A stretch of DNA of 64,000 nt from Thalassia testudinum (GCA_037157565.1 JAZHRO010000022.1:1364001-1428000), one strand, 5' to 3'; shown: positions 36,238-46,736, counted from the first letter of the stretch. The notes: generated from the sequence alone by a model not told the origin. Made by a program: numbers and translations.

Positions 36238-37210
36238 GTGACAATAGTCACAAAAAAAAAGTACTCCAGCCACGACCACATCCTCCACGGCCATGACCAC
36301 TATGTCCTCTACCTGAAGAACCTCGACCTCGACTAGTAGAGACCATGACCGAGGAACCACTAGAAGAAGTAAAGCCCTATGCAATCTCAAGTCTCATCAA
36401 TTTGGCATAAATCTGCATTGAACTGGGTATCTTTATAGAGGTCAAAAGATGATCCTTGATAGCCTTAAACTCTGGCCCTAAGGCAATAAGAAACTGAACA
36501 GAACGTGTGGCCTCCCTCTGTTTGGTAATGACAGAAACATTATAAGTAATCGGTTGAAAAGAATCCTGTTTGTCCCAAAAGTTCTTTAAAGAACAATAGC
36601 ATTAAGGAAAGCTCATGCTTCCCTTTTTGAACATATGAATATCCTCAAGAACTTCACAAAGTCAGGCAATATTTGTCCTCTGAGAATGGATCTCGTGAAT
36701 AATATCCCACATCTTTTTGGCTGATGAGTAAGCCATAACTTGCTTGGCAATAGATTCTTTTATGCTATTCATTATACACGTTGTCACCCAATCATTATGC
36801 ATCTCCCATTCAGCTATCTTAGAAGATGGCTCATCTTCTAACAAAGTATACTTCTGACCACAACATGAAATTTATCCCATCAAGCTTGATGGTGGTGGCT
36901 TGCATCTAGGCACCCAATCCAGAGCGATATCCTTTCTATCTCCCATGATTCGTACCAGTCACCAACAATCAACAAGAAACAAAACTTTCACCAAAGCATG
37001 TCGATCCAACAAATAGTTTCTACGAAGAAAAGAATCAACGCATTAGGCCATGCTGATTCCCCTTCAACAAGGTTGCTCCACCACCACTAGGTAGCACATC
37101 GGTGCCACTGAGGAGGAGAGGGGAGAGGAGGTTGTTAACCCATCGGCGAGGAGAGAAGGGGGTGAGGTGGTTGGGTTAGTTAGGTCGTGGGGGTGGGATA
37201 TCAGGTCTTT
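36238..37210 (-). pseudogene. Copia A gag
   Basis: Minus-strand gag: IAEWEMHNDWVTTCIMNSIK, QVMAYSSAKKMWDIIHEIHS and QRTNIA, then LKNFWDKQDSF-like and ATRSVQFLIALGPEFKAIKD-like sequence, a Gly/Arg-rich RGRGSSRGRGHSGHGRGG stretch and the first half of the zinc knuckle CDYCHK. The leader at 36900-37210 is GC-rich and noncoding. Stops are present. Confidence 0.8.
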
Positions 37211-37236
37211 GATTTAGGATCGTCGTTCTGATACTG

Positions 37237-37427
37237 TGTTAGGAATGAAATGAGTTAAATTGTATTACATACTCCCTTTGCCTCTTTATATAGAGAGAGG
37301 TCAAGGGATACACTCCCATCTATAGAAACCTGTCTATAGAACTGTAAATTCGCATATAGTGCAGGCATGGAAAATATAAGAAATAAAGAATTCAGGAAAG
37401 TATAAAAATAGAAAATATGCTCTTACA
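37237..37427 (-). repeat. Copia A 5' LTR, upstream of TPK
   Basis: 191 bp; minus strand starts TGTAAGAGCATATTTTC and ends CATTCCTAACA. Primer-binding site CAGTATCAGAACGACG follows inside the element (37222-37236). A TATA-like CTCTCTATATAAAGAGG lies about 60 bp before the LTR end. Its outer edge is 393 bp upstream of the TPK ATG, pointing away from the gene. Confidence 0.85.
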
Positions 37428-37819
37428 CTTGAGATTGAGAGAGTACATAGTTTCTTCTTATTCAGGGTTTGTAATTGCTTTGTCACTCTGAAGAGCTGAT
37501 AATAGGGTTAACTTGATTAAAACTTTGGATGACTACTACTAATAGTGGTTAGCAGATCCTTACTTTATGGGAAACGTAATATCTTAATTTTTGAAGTTTA
37601 ACCTATTGTCATCTATGACCATTCTCATCTTGTTTATCAATTAATAAAGCACACCACACCATCTGCAATTATGGCTTTTCTTCTTGGTCAATGCCTCATT
37701 CATTTGATGCTTAATGATATATTTTTCCTTGTTCTTATATTTCTATAACAGAGTACTGGCTTTGCTAATTGTGCTATTGGCTCGAGGGTGTGCATGGTAT
37801 CTTAGGTTGATCATATCAA
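37428..37819 (+). promoter_or_regulatory. TPK upstream region and probable 5' UTR
   Basis: Unique-looking AT-rich DNA. TTCTATAACAG at about 37741-37751 is a good splice-acceptor candidate, so a 5'-UTR intron is possible, but I cannot fix its donor. An in-frame TGA at 37808 precedes the ATG at 37820. No clear TATA box. Confidence 0.5.
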
Positions 37820-38724
37820 ATGGCTGACCTTTCAAAGACCAAATCTTCTCTTTCACGATCAGTTATTCAAGTTGAAGCATCAAAAGGAATTGCCATAAGA
37901 AGATATCGGCGTTGCATAACTGCTCCTTCGAATGGTTCTTTCCAACTGGCAAGTGCTACATCTGATCCTAATGCTATTTCTGGTCCTACTGCTAAATCTT
38001 TGTTTGTGAAAGTGGATCCTAGATTTAGGGTGGTGGGTTTGATCCTAGCCGTCTACTTGGGAATTGGAACACTTTGCTTTTCCTTGCTAAAATATCAATT
38101 CAAAGGCAAGAAAACAAATGGAGTTATTGATGCCATATACTTCTGCATTGTTACAATGACCACTGTTGGCTATGGAGATCTTGTACCAAGCAGCACTCTG
38201 GCTAAGCTATTGGCTTCTGCTTATGTCTTCAGTGGCATGGTTGTTGTTGGATTTCTTTTGGGCAGAGCAGCTGATTACCTTGTGGAGAAGCAACAGCTTT
38301 TGGTAATCAAAGCACTTTATGGAAGTGGCAGGTTTGGCGAGGCAACCATGCTTAGGGAGGCACAGAAAAGTAAAACAAAGTATAAATTCGTTGTGACAAC
38401 AACAGTTCTATTACTGCTATTTATCATTGGAACACTCTTTCTCTGCTTTGTGGAGAAGTTAAGTTTTATTGATGCATTTTACTGTGTTTGTGCCACTATA
38501 ACAACATTGGGCTATGGAGATAAAAGCTTTTCGACAAGAGGAGGTCGTGTATTTGCTATCCTGTGGATATTTGCAGGTACTATATGCTTGGCTCAGTTCT
38601 TTCTATATCTTGCTGAGATGCGTACCGAGCACAAGCAACGGACACTAGCTAATATGGTTCTTAAGCGAAGGATGACATTTGTGGATCTTGAAGCTGCAGA
38701 TCTTGACAATGACGGTGATGTGGG
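37820..38724 (+). CDS. TPK: Two-pore potassium channel (TPK), exon 1
   Basis: Exon 1 encodes 301 full residues of a 353-residue TPK/KCO channel, a vacuolar-membrane K+ channel that works as a dimer. The N-terminus carries RRCITAP (30-36), fitting the R-x-x-S/T-x-P 14-3-3 site of the family. Transmembrane segments are at about 69-90, 128-150, 190-212 and 240-264. The two pore loops carry TVGYGD (115-120) and TLGYGD (229-234), both intact K+ filters. The first EF-hand loop begins at DLDNDGDVG (294-302) and is completed by exon 2. The start is the first ATG after an in-frame TGA. The exon ends GATGTGGG before GTAATC (phase 2). Length and two-exon layout fit known plant TPK genes. Which TPK paralogue it is cannot be told from here. 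No damage is seen. Confidence 0.95.
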
Positions 38725-39639
38725 GTAATCACTTTAGTTTCAATTCCATTTTGTTCAGAGTAATTACCAATTTTTCATGTCAATCATACAAGCTAAGTAC
38801 AGAATCATACACTAGCAAAGCAATGCACCACCATTCTTGTTCACAAGGTGAGAAACAGAAAACTATTTCATGATAGGAACCTTGCTGTTCACTTTCGGTG
38901 TGAAAGCTTTTATATATTACATTATATTTTTGCAGTGCAGTAATATCAGATACGTGGGGGGTTGTGTGTGGGTGTGAGGGGTGGGGTGGGGTTCACCCAT
39001 GGGCTGGAATGAGATGAAAAAATTGTCATTTGAACATAAGAGACTGGTATTTGCCACCTTGCTTCTGCTCTCACTTCCACCTAATTTTTGCTCTCTTTTC
39101 AGTCTTACGTGCTTATTTCTTTCAATGATCATGCGCCAATGTGTATACCGTTGTTGGGCAAATATGAGGTGGAAAAAGTTTTAGGGTAGGTTCAAAAAGA
39201 TGTAGACATAAGTTGGTGAATTTAGTTAAGTGAGCTGGTGGTTAAATGTATGGTATTGCGAAGAATAACGTGCATTGGCATTATATGTTGAGTTGGTTAA
39301 AGTGCATTCAATTAGTCATTCTCCCAATCAAAATTTCTTTTTTTATTGAGCCAAATACCTTTGAAAAAAGCTTTTCAAATATCATTGAGCCAAATATTCA
39401 GTACACCAGTAAGCATTAAAAGGGAATGGTCCTCTTTGACACTATGTTCTCTTTTGATTGTTTGTTGACATGATTGATATCCCTAATCCAAATTCACCTC
39501 TTTCATCATATCCAACTCTTACTAGAGTTTTGATTGGGATCCTCTTGCTTTATCATGCAGCTACAACCTTGTTGATTTGTTGCTATTTCTAGATCAAATT
39601 TGTCATCTAAGGTGGTGCAATAAACTTCAATGAAGTTTG

Positions 39640-40794
39640 CTTGTAGCACCATCTTATTTACACATCCAAGAGGGGAGATTTTGTTCACTTTGAATAGATA
39701 AATAAAGCACATACATCCAAACACAACAAGAATGATAGAAAATAAATCTTTGCCGGGAAACAAAATAAAATTTGGGGTTTTACCACCCAAAATGGACGAG
39801 GATGCACGATTCACTAAAATGGTAGCAGTCAAAACAGCATCAACCCAAAATGACGAGGGAATATTTATCTGAAACATAAGTCTAAATAAGAAGAGGAACT
39901 TTGGACTTCGCTTTTATTATAAAAACTCAGGACATCATAGTATAATCATTAACAAGAGGAAGTACCGAAAACCTCTAAGACTATGGCCTACATGGGCCCC
40001 AAACATCAGCATGAATCAATTCCAGTACAGACTTAGTATGCTTATTTTGAGAAGGAAAAAACGACTTATGATGTTTGCCAAGTTGGCTAGCCTTACGGTG
40101 AAAGGACTTTGGAAAGGATAACTCTGGAAACTGACAACGTAGCACAGGTGGACTATGGTGACCAAGACGAAGGTGCCTCTGAAGAGTAGTGGCGTAGATA
40201 GCATCATTAGTAGACAACGGTGGAATGTGGAGGTAGTAAAGGTCATTTTTCTTAAGTCCAATCCGCCTCATCATCTTAAGGTCTTGCAAGAAGTATTCGT
40301 GAAAAATAGCTCTGCACTCAGCTCTACATTGAAGATCTCTAGTAATTTGACTGAAAGACATCAAATTAAGAGCAAACCTTGGAGCATGCATAACATTAGA
40401 TAAAGGCAGAGTAGGAGACAGGGCAATATTCCCAAGTCCAGTAATTGGCGATGGACTACCATCTGCTACCTTAACTTGAAAAGGGTAGCTAGATCTCAAA
40501 GAAAAGAAAACTAGTATCACCAGTAATATGTGAAGAAGCACTTGAGTCTACAATCCAGGCTGGAGCCTGGGATCTAACAGACATGGCTGACGTACCTCCA
40601 GACTTTTGAACCAAGGCTCCAGTTGAGGTGGAGGCCTATGATGCAATAAACCACTTGTACTCTTGATGGGTGGGTTCCCCTCCATGTGGGAACTTAACCC
40701 ATAATTTTTGGATCTTGATGGATCCAACGAATAACATGGAGATTATGATAATTTATTTTGTAATATCTCTTTTGGGCAGGGCTACAATCAAGCC
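39640..40794 (-). pseudogene. Copia G, protease and integrase part
   Basis: The minus strand shows a copia polyprotein: EYKWFIASASTSTGALVQKS, protease DSSASSHITG (Asp kept, Gly of DSGAS lost), LKKNDLYYLHIPPLSTND, QRHLRLGHHSPPVLRCQFPE, LGKHHKSFFPSQNKHTKSVL, LIHADVWGPCRP and INIPSSFWVDAVLTATILVN, then VFGCMCFIYLFKVNKISPLG. It stops near 39640, so RT and the 3' LTR are missing. Strand and order make it the downstream part of the element whose gag and LTR are at 43773-45431. Confidence 0.8.
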
Positions 40795-40799
40795 ATTAT

Positions 40800-41049
40800 A
40801 GTTGAATAAAATAAACTAGCAGAAACAAATGTTATCAAAGTATAAAACAATAAAGATGCTTGGGTTTACGTGAAAACCACTTACGAAGAGTGGGAAGAAA
40901 ACCACGGGAGAAGTACCTCGATAGGATGTGTATTTCAATATTTTTTCTCAAAGGAATAGATGGGGGTACACGCCTATTTATAGGCCACCATACACATAAC
41001 AAAATTCCACTTCACTATGTGGGACTAAATCATTCCAATTCTCTCAACA
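40800..41049 (-). repeat. Element H 3' LTR
   Basis: 250 bp; minus strand starts TGTTGAGAGAATTGGAATG and ends TTTATTCAACT. Aligns with 42860-43113. Confidence 0.9.
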
Positions 41050-41202
41050 CTTGCCCTCAACTTGGAGTATGGAATGCTCAGCTTGTAATACAAAGAAATC
41101 CACTTTACACAACAGAACACAACTCTCTAGATTGATTCTTGCTTGTAGGTAAGAACACATGCTGTAGTTGCTGAACGAATTGTAGTTGGCTCTGACAAGA
41201 GG

Positions 41203-41440
41203 CCTCTCCTTTGGAGACCTGGTGCTGGTGGCTCCCCATTCAGTATCCCTAAAATGGGGTCTTCCTCTCAAGACCTCAAAACTGAATCTCCCACTTTGGA
41301 GTCCACAAAACGGGATCTCTCACATAGAAACCTGAAATGGGTCCTTTCTCTGAGGACATCAAAACTGGATCTCCTTCTTTGGAGATCTCGAAACTCTGGA
41401 CCTCCCAAAGTTATAGTTTCTCATATGGAGTTCAAAAATA
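41203..41440. repeat. Degenerate ~30-bp tandem repeat in element H
   Basis: About seven units built on CTTTGGAGACCTCAAAACTGG-like sequence with strong drift, for example CCTTTGGAGACCTGG, CTCAAGACCTCAAAACTG, CACTTTGGAGTCCACAAAAC, GAGGACATCAAAACTGG and CTTTGGAGATCTCGAAACTC. Confidence 0.6.
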
Positions 41441-41829
41441 AAAGAGACTTCCGAATAGGAGATGATTACAATAGGCTCAATACTCCCTTTTCTCCCATAC
41501 TCATATCGGAGAAGAAAATAACGAGAAGAAACAATAAAACTTGAGAAGAGCCTCTCTCCTTCTTCTAAACATTTATCATATTATTTTTATTTTTTTTTGA
41601 ATTTTTTTCTCATTTTTTCTTTTTTCTTTTTGAAAAATTTCTCCTTTTTCCTTTTGTTTTATTTTTCTCTTCATTTTTTGTTTCTCCTTTCCCCTTTTTT
41701 TCTCTTTTCTTTTATTTCCTTTTTTTTATAAAGGGTTCTTTTGACAGTGGGGCAATAAATGACCTGAACACGATAAAGATCGAGAGACCACATTGAGATG
41801 CAACACATATCTCCATCGTTGTGCTCCTT

Positions 41830-42133
41830 CATCGCCGCCAATTTCGCTGAGATCGACGTCGCGATCTTCGCCAGAGATCGTTCGTCTAATCTCGTGCGAG
41901 ATCCTTGTCGAGATGCATGCTGGATCAGCCATCATTACGTCGTGATCTCATGGCCTCTTCTCCTTCTCGTTGTCTTCCTCTCCTTGGACGGACAGTTTGC
42001 CCTCTCCAACTCCTGGGACTCCGAGCTCTGCCTCTAGGACCTCTACTCCAGCTCCACCCGCCGCTTTGTCGGGCACTCCAGGGACGTCCTCTTTGTCGTA
42101 TTCTCCATCGACAATCACCAGATCGTATCTTGG
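41830..42133 (+). pseudogene. RACK1-like (G-beta WD40 scaffold) fragment inside element H
   Basis: The plus strand reads LSLDGQFALSNSWDSELCL, a stop where the family has Trp of LRLWDL, then DLYSSSTRRFVGHSRDVLF and VVFSIDNHQIVS. These match blade-forming WD40 repeats near the N-terminal third of plant RACK1, a ribosome-bound scaffold protein: SSDGQFALSGSWD, TTRRFVGHTKDVLSVAFS and DNRQIVS are family signatures. A weaker upstream match (IDVAIFARDRSS, about 41840-41880) may be the preceding blade. It is a fragment with a stop, has no start of its own, and runs antisense to the element. The GC content is well above its surroundings. Confidence 0.82.
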
Positions 42134-42269
42134 GCATTGTCTCGTCTCGTTGCAGATCGAAGGAGATCGAGAGCCCCAACATGCCAACATGGATGACGGC
42201 AGCGCAACACCGACGCCAGCCGTTGGGTCTGTGAGGGCGATGAGGCGCCACAAGATCTTCGTCTTCGGC

Positions 42270-42613
42270 TTCGACCGTCTTGCATTCGTCTTCGACCAGG
42301 GTGAGGTACTCCACTCGAAAGGCCACCCAGCTGAGGTAGATTCGTTCGAAGGCTCCCCGCATGCCCATGCGAAGATCTCCAAGGTGAGCAATGCCACTGA
42401 GAGTAAGAGGGTGGCCCTTATGGTTGCGTAGAAGCGGTGTCGGAGGGAAGACGGGTTGGTGCGCGCGGGGGGTGGGGGGCTTATCGTTGTCAAGATGTGG
42501 CTGCAACCATGGAGGAACATGCCAGCACCACCCCTCAATGGTGTCTTCCACAACATCAAGTTTCTCTTCGCTACTGAGGGCCGCTGTCTTCTTCCTCGAT
42601 GTCTCGGGATCAT
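42270..42613 (-). pseudogene. CSLC-like (cellulose synthase-like) N-terminal fragment inside element H
   Basis: Minus-strand RFYATIRATLLLSVALLTLE followed by IFAWACG resembles the first transmembrane helix of cellulose synthase-like C proteins (pattern LYxFIRAxLLLSxxLLxxE). One base out of frame, YLSWVAFRVEYLTL and a D-x-C two residues later match the next conserved stretch (SWxxFRxxYxAPPLQxLxDAC). Upstream ALRGGAG-like sequence could be the KAHRAAG segment. CSLC proteins make the xyloglucan backbone in the Golgi. The fragment is frameshifted. The call is from remembered family patterns and is less sure than RACK1. Confidence 0.5.
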
Positions 42614-42859
42614 GCAGCTACGTCGTCGCCCAGCATGTCGTGGGCATCATGCGAGGTGGCGCTGGTGTTGATTGTACGACACCTATGGCAATGGTGGTGG
42701 TGATTGTTGCTCAAAAACACTGATTGATGCTGCTGTCATCTTCGAATGATGTAGCCATTAGTGTCATCCTTTACCGAATGAACAAATGAAAGACTCTAAT
42801 AACAAGATGATAATGATCAAAAGATCAAATAAACCTAAGAATTGACTGCTTTGATACCA

Positions 42860-43113
42860 AGTTGAATAAAATAAACTAACGGAAACGAATGATATCAAAG
42901 CATAAAATAATAAAGAACGTTTGGGTTTATGTAGAAATTTCACTCATGAAGGGCGAGGAGAAAACCACAGGAGAAGTGTCTCGATAGGGCGTGTTTCTTT
43001 GTATTTCTTCTTAAATGAATAGATGGGGGTGCACACTTATTTATAGGCCACCACACACAATAAAATCCTACTCCATTATGTGGGACTAAATAACCACTAC
43101 AATTCTCTCAGCA
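42860..43113 (-). repeat. Element H 5' LTR
   Basis: 254 bp; minus strand starts TGCTGAGAGAATTGTAG and ends TTTATTCAACT, followed at once by the primer-binding site. Confidence 0.9.
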
Positions 43114-43118
43114 ATTAT

Positions 43119-43772
43119 TTTTAACATTTGTCTGTGGCGATTGTTTCTGTAAAAACATGAAGATGGTATTGAAATCATTGCCTATTTTTTTTGGAATTAT
43201 AATATTTCCTTTCGTTTCATTTGGCTATACTTACAACGTTTTAGTTATATTTTGGAAATTTAATATTTCCTTTTCTATGCGGTTGCCATTTCAAAGATTG
43301 CTTATTTTTGGTTCCGGTATTGCTATATATATAAGATTGGAGAATGGGTGCATACGGCAAAATAGAAATGGAGAGGAACATCAGCAATGACATGTTGGAG
43401 GCTGCATCAGAAAGTTCTGAGGCTTGTGGGAAGATTCATTATCATATTTGGTGATATTCTTCCACTTATCCCTATTGTTTATGGCTGTCATTGTTGTGAT
43501 TTATTCTTGATAGAGGATTGGCTTCGTATAACCTCTCGTCGTGTTGAACTTCTTTTTTTGATCATAGTGGATTGGTTTTGGGTCGTATTGACCCATTGGT
43601 TTTTTACCCTCATTTCTTTGAGGGATTTTTCCACGTTAAAATTACCGTGCATATTGTGGTGGTGATTGATTGTGATTTATTTACTTGTAGCTTTGGTGGT
43701 ATGTTGTTGAATCCATCGTGTGAGATTTTGTTTTCTTTTGGTGGGATTTATTAATTTCCTGTTAAATTCCCA
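43119..43772 (-). mobile_element. Probable copia LTR remnant splitting copia G
   Basis: AT-rich sequence that, on the minus strand, starts TGTTGGGAATTTAACAGG directly after copia G gag and contains CGTGGAAAAATCCCTC, a phrase common in copia LTRs. Element H sits at its far end, and up to ~200 bp of it may continue below 40795. I find no partner LTR, primer site or TSD. The open stretches on the plus strand match no family I know. Confidence 0.45.
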
Positions 43773-45308
43773 ACACAACTCCGTCCTTGATATAGAAATC
43801 TAATCATCATCTTCATGTACCTGAGTAGAATCCTTGTAGAAATTTGGTAAGCACGTGGATCCATTCCCCAAGGATATTCGTGCTCCACCCAGCAACGATC
43901 CACTGTGTGGCCATTCCTGTAATAGTTCATAGAAGAGGGAACTCTGTCCACAACCATGACCACCACTTGCACCACTACGGCGACTACCTCTACGTCTACA
44001 ATTCCCTCGACCACAGCCTACAGAAGCCATGGTAGAGGTATCTGACATAGGAATAGGGTCAGAGGTCTCTAGTCTTGACAAATGAGCATATATTTGAGCA
44101 AGAGTGGGGATCTCTTTCACTATCATAAACTGATCCTTGACTGCCTTGTACTTAGGGCCAAGGTCAGATAAAAGTTGAATAGAATGGATAACCTTCTACT
44201 GCTTCGCTATAACTACTGCATTAGTAGATAATGGCTGATATGTCTCGTTCATCTCACAAATTCTTCATTATGCCATGGTACTCTGCTAGGGGCATGGAAC
44301 CCTTCCTAAGTGTGTGTCCTCCACGACAAGATATAATCGAGTGATGTTGCCTTTGTGGGAGTGTATTTCATGCAACACTTCCCACATCTTTTTGGTAGAA
44401 TCATATGCCACGACCTACTTTACAATTGTCTAGGTTATGCTATTTAGGTGACATGTAGCTACCCAATCATTATCTGCCTCCCAATCTGCAAACTTCATTG
44501 TAGGCTTATTTTGAGTTAAGATATATTTCTTCTGGTGGGATCCAACAAACTAGGAGAAGGATATAGACTAGAGTAGGAAGTTGGATCCATCTAACTTAAT
44601 AGAAGTCCCCTGGATGTGTGGGGATGCGCTCGTGGTGGAAAGTTTCCCCATCGAGTCACTTACGGTATTCTTTATCTCCTTTATGTGAACCTGGTTTATT
44701 GAATCATGCATTTGATGCTTTGAAATCTCAAAAATCAGATCATGTGCTCCCTAATGCAGCACAAGAGAGGTTTGAAAAATAGATTTTCAGACCATGTACA
44801 GCGTAGTTGCACCTATTGGGGTATGATAATGCCCCAAACAACACAAACTCTTCATCCTAGATGGCTGTCGATGGAGGAAGGAGGGTGGCCTACACCCCTA
44901 CTGATTAGAACAGAGGTCCCCTATGCCTAGGAAGGACCCAGAGCACTGCAGTAGTGGGTTGCAAGCCCTATAGCAAAGACAACAGTGCCGCTAAAGGCCA
45001 AGGGTGGCCCCTAGTAGCATCACTAGGCCTAGGCAACGCCTTAGGCAGTGCCATAGAGGCCCCTTTAGGTTGTGGTGGTGATGTTGGAAGCAGAATTAGT
45101 GCCGATGGTGACATTGGGAGGGGGGTAGGCTCCAATTGTGGCGACTTGGAAGGAAGGGAGGTTGTTGGAGGTGGCATTGAGGGTGGAGGAGCACCGGTGA
45201 GGGGTGGCAGTGTAGGGAGAGAGAAGGTTAGGGTTTTGGTGGATGGGTAAGAGGGTTAGGATTGGTGAGAAATCAGACCACCGGTTTAGGATCGTTGCTC
45301 TGATATCA
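43773..45308 (-). pseudogene. Copia G gag and leader
   Basis: Minus-strand gag: VAYDSTKKMWEVLHEIHSHK, a QLLSDLGPKYKAVKDQFMIV stretch, KEIPTLAQIYAHLSRLETSD, a Gly/Arg-rich GRGNCRRRGSRR segment, then the zinc knuckle ending RNGHTVDRCWVEHEYPWGMD. The leader at about 44950-45290 is G-rich and noncoding. The primer-binding site TGATATCAGAGCAACG is at 45293-45308. Stops and frameshifts are present. 44640-44940 shows no clear motif. Confidence 0.78.
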
Positions 45309-45431
45309 TTTTAGGAAATATAAGTGATTTAATTCAACTCTGAGAGTCTTAGTATCTTTATATAGAGAGGTATAGGGGAAAAATAACATAACACATCCAT
45401 ATATAAATAAACAATTATAAATATGCCCTCA
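45309..45431 (-). repeat. Copia G 5' LTR
   Basis: About 123 bp; minus strand starts TGAGGGCATATTTATAATTG and ends TTTCCTAAAA before the primer-binding site. It resembles the copia A LTR. A CTCTCTATATAAAGATAC TATA-like box is present. No TSD can be tested because the 3' end of the element is lost. Confidence 0.7.
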
Positions 45432-45640
45432 ATACAACTCAAAAGAGTTGAACTTCATTCCTCCTATACCGTCAACTACTCTATCTCCTTTAAGTTGTCT
45501 TCGGTGACTATGCCACCACAATCAACTCCTTCTGAGCATTCATTTCATTATAAGATTCCCTATGGTCTTCTTTAGAGACTGTTTTCAATGATAAAAGCAC
45601 TCAATGGAAATTAGACTTGCTTAAAGGATATTATATTATG
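45432..45640. other. Intron sequence between copia G and element K
   Basis: About 200 bp with no recognisable feature. Confidence 0.4.
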
Positions 45641-46134
45641 TGTTAGGAATAGGGATGGGCCACGTGGCAATGCCATGTGACAGGCAATAAGAGGCCCTCA
45701 GGGGCCAGTGGTCAAGAGGTCTAAGGGACCAAGTTTTGGGTTTTGCTTTAGTGTCAAGTTTGCTATTTTTGATGTTTAGGAAACATTGTTTTTAGAAATT
45801 AGTTTTGTAATTGGTTGTTTCTTATTTAGAGGTGTGATTTGTTTCCTATTTTATTGGTTTATGTTTTCTCTATAAAAAGTCTTTCCTTGTAATTTCTTGT
45901 GTCATAATAGTATTTCCAATCTTCTACTCTCCTCTCTCAACATCACCACCGCCAACTACCACCAAAGCAGCTGGCCACCTCAGCCCGTCACCCAAGGCCA
46001 CTGACCACCTAAGGCTGTCGGCCTCCACAGCAGCCACTAGCTGCTCCTCTCCTTGTTCACCATGTGGACAACCCTTGGGTTGTTTTTCCATGCACAAGGG
46101 AGCCTCCATGCTCCACCTTGCACCAATCTTGACA
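45641..46134 (+). repeat. Element K 5' LTR
   Basis: Starts TGTTAGGAATAGGGATGGG, ends CCAATCTTGACA. CTCTATAAAAAGTC near 45870 is a likely TATA box. The 3' copy lacks a short block near the start (GGCAATGCCATGTGACAGG region). Confidence 0.9.
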
Positions 46135-46262
46135 TGGTATCAGAGCCTTCGGTCTAGGCTCTCTTGTGTGTGTGGGTTTATTGACCGCACGGTGGTCCAC
46201 GCCTTTAGGGAGTTTTCTTCAACAAATCTGGCGCCTTACGCAGAGAAGAAAGGCTATAGAAG

Positions 46263-46736
46263 ATGGCAGGGGCTTCCACAACGGTTGGTGACGCTACGTT
46301 GGGACCAGGAGAGAGCAAGGTGGTTGTCTCCGGGACAACCATCAAGCTACATGGGGCGTCCAACTATATCTTGTGGTTTCACACCTTCAAGATATTTGTT
46401 GGAGGACAGGAGAAACTTAGCGTTCTCCTTGAGGAGCCATCGAAGCTGAAGGACGACAAGAAGTTCGAGAAGAACTACATCGTCATGAACTGGCTTATGA
46501 ACTCGATGGATCCATCCATCACCTCGAACATGCTCTACAAGAAGAGCACGTACGATATTTGGACGGTCCTTGAGAAGAGGTACGCCTAAACGTCTAGTAA
46601 CGGATGTATCATAGATTTGTACATGCGTATCTGGATAGTGAGTCAGGGAGATCTTTTCTTGACCAAGTACTACGAGAAGGTGGAGGCCTTGTTTGAGGAG
46701 TTGGAGATATTCGAGCCTTTATGTTGCGACAAGTAG
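46263..46736 (+). pseudogene. Element K gag
   Basis: The ATG at 46263 opens 108 codons: GTTIKLHGASNYILWFHTFK, NYIVMNWLMNSMDPSITSNM and KKSTYDIWTVLEKRYA, ended by TAA at 46587. The same frame continues YMRIWIVSQGDLFLTKYYEK and VEALFEELEIFEPLCCDK to a TAG near 46734, so the reading frame is otherwise kept. These are the copia gag (UBN2-type) landmarks. Downstream to 47271 another frame carries a zinc-knuckle-like KCKHCGRTKHPQDKYW. Two in-frame stops make it inactive. Confidence 0.8.

Larger units (their letters stand above)
113..37427 (-). mobile_element. Copia A, host of the nested insertions
   Basis: A Ty1-copia element on the minus strand, split into five visible pieces: 5' LTR and gag at 36238-37427, protease region at 34108-34667, integrase and connector at 20314-21527, and RT at 113-979; its 3' LTR lies before position 1. 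The pieces are joined by reading frames that resume exactly across each insert, for example the gag zinc knuckle CDYCHK continuing as TNHTIDRCW once the LINE is removed, and the connector before 20314 continuing as WTQTLQEEMEAL at 979 once copia B is removed. Removing the inserts leaves about 3.8 kb. The element is inactive. Confidence 0.85.
40800..43113 (-). mobile_element. Element H: compact copia-type retrotransposon with captured host gene pieces
   Basis: 2314 bp with two ~250-bp LTRs (40800-41049 and 42860-43113), TSD ATTAT (40795-40799 and 43114-43118), primer-binding site TGGTATCAAAGCAG directly inside the 5' LTR (42846-42859) and an AAGTTGAGGGCAAG polypurine tract beside the 3' LTR. 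I find no gag or pol. The interior holds a degenerate tandem repeat, a ~180-bp T-rich tract (41560-41740) and two GC-rich gene-like segments: RACK1-like in plus sense and CSLC-like in minus sense. This is the layout of a non-autonomous element that has picked up host transcripts, mobilised by the proteins of a relative. Confidence 0.9.

Noticed and set aside
1..37427. Endogenous pararetrovirus or other integrated virus
   Set aside because: All pol fragments follow copia (integrase before RT) or Athila/chromovirus gypsy order with LTRs and TSDs; no movement protein, coat protein or envelope-like sequence was seen.
41925..42723. Several overlapping open frames on both strands as possible new genes
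   Set aside because: They lie inside element H and are explained by GC-rich captured fragments; the family matches switch frame and contain stops.
43157..43754. Small membrane protein genes on the plus strand
   Set aside because: Hydrophobicity comes from T-rich sequence; no start context, no family match, and the region is LTR-like on the other strand.
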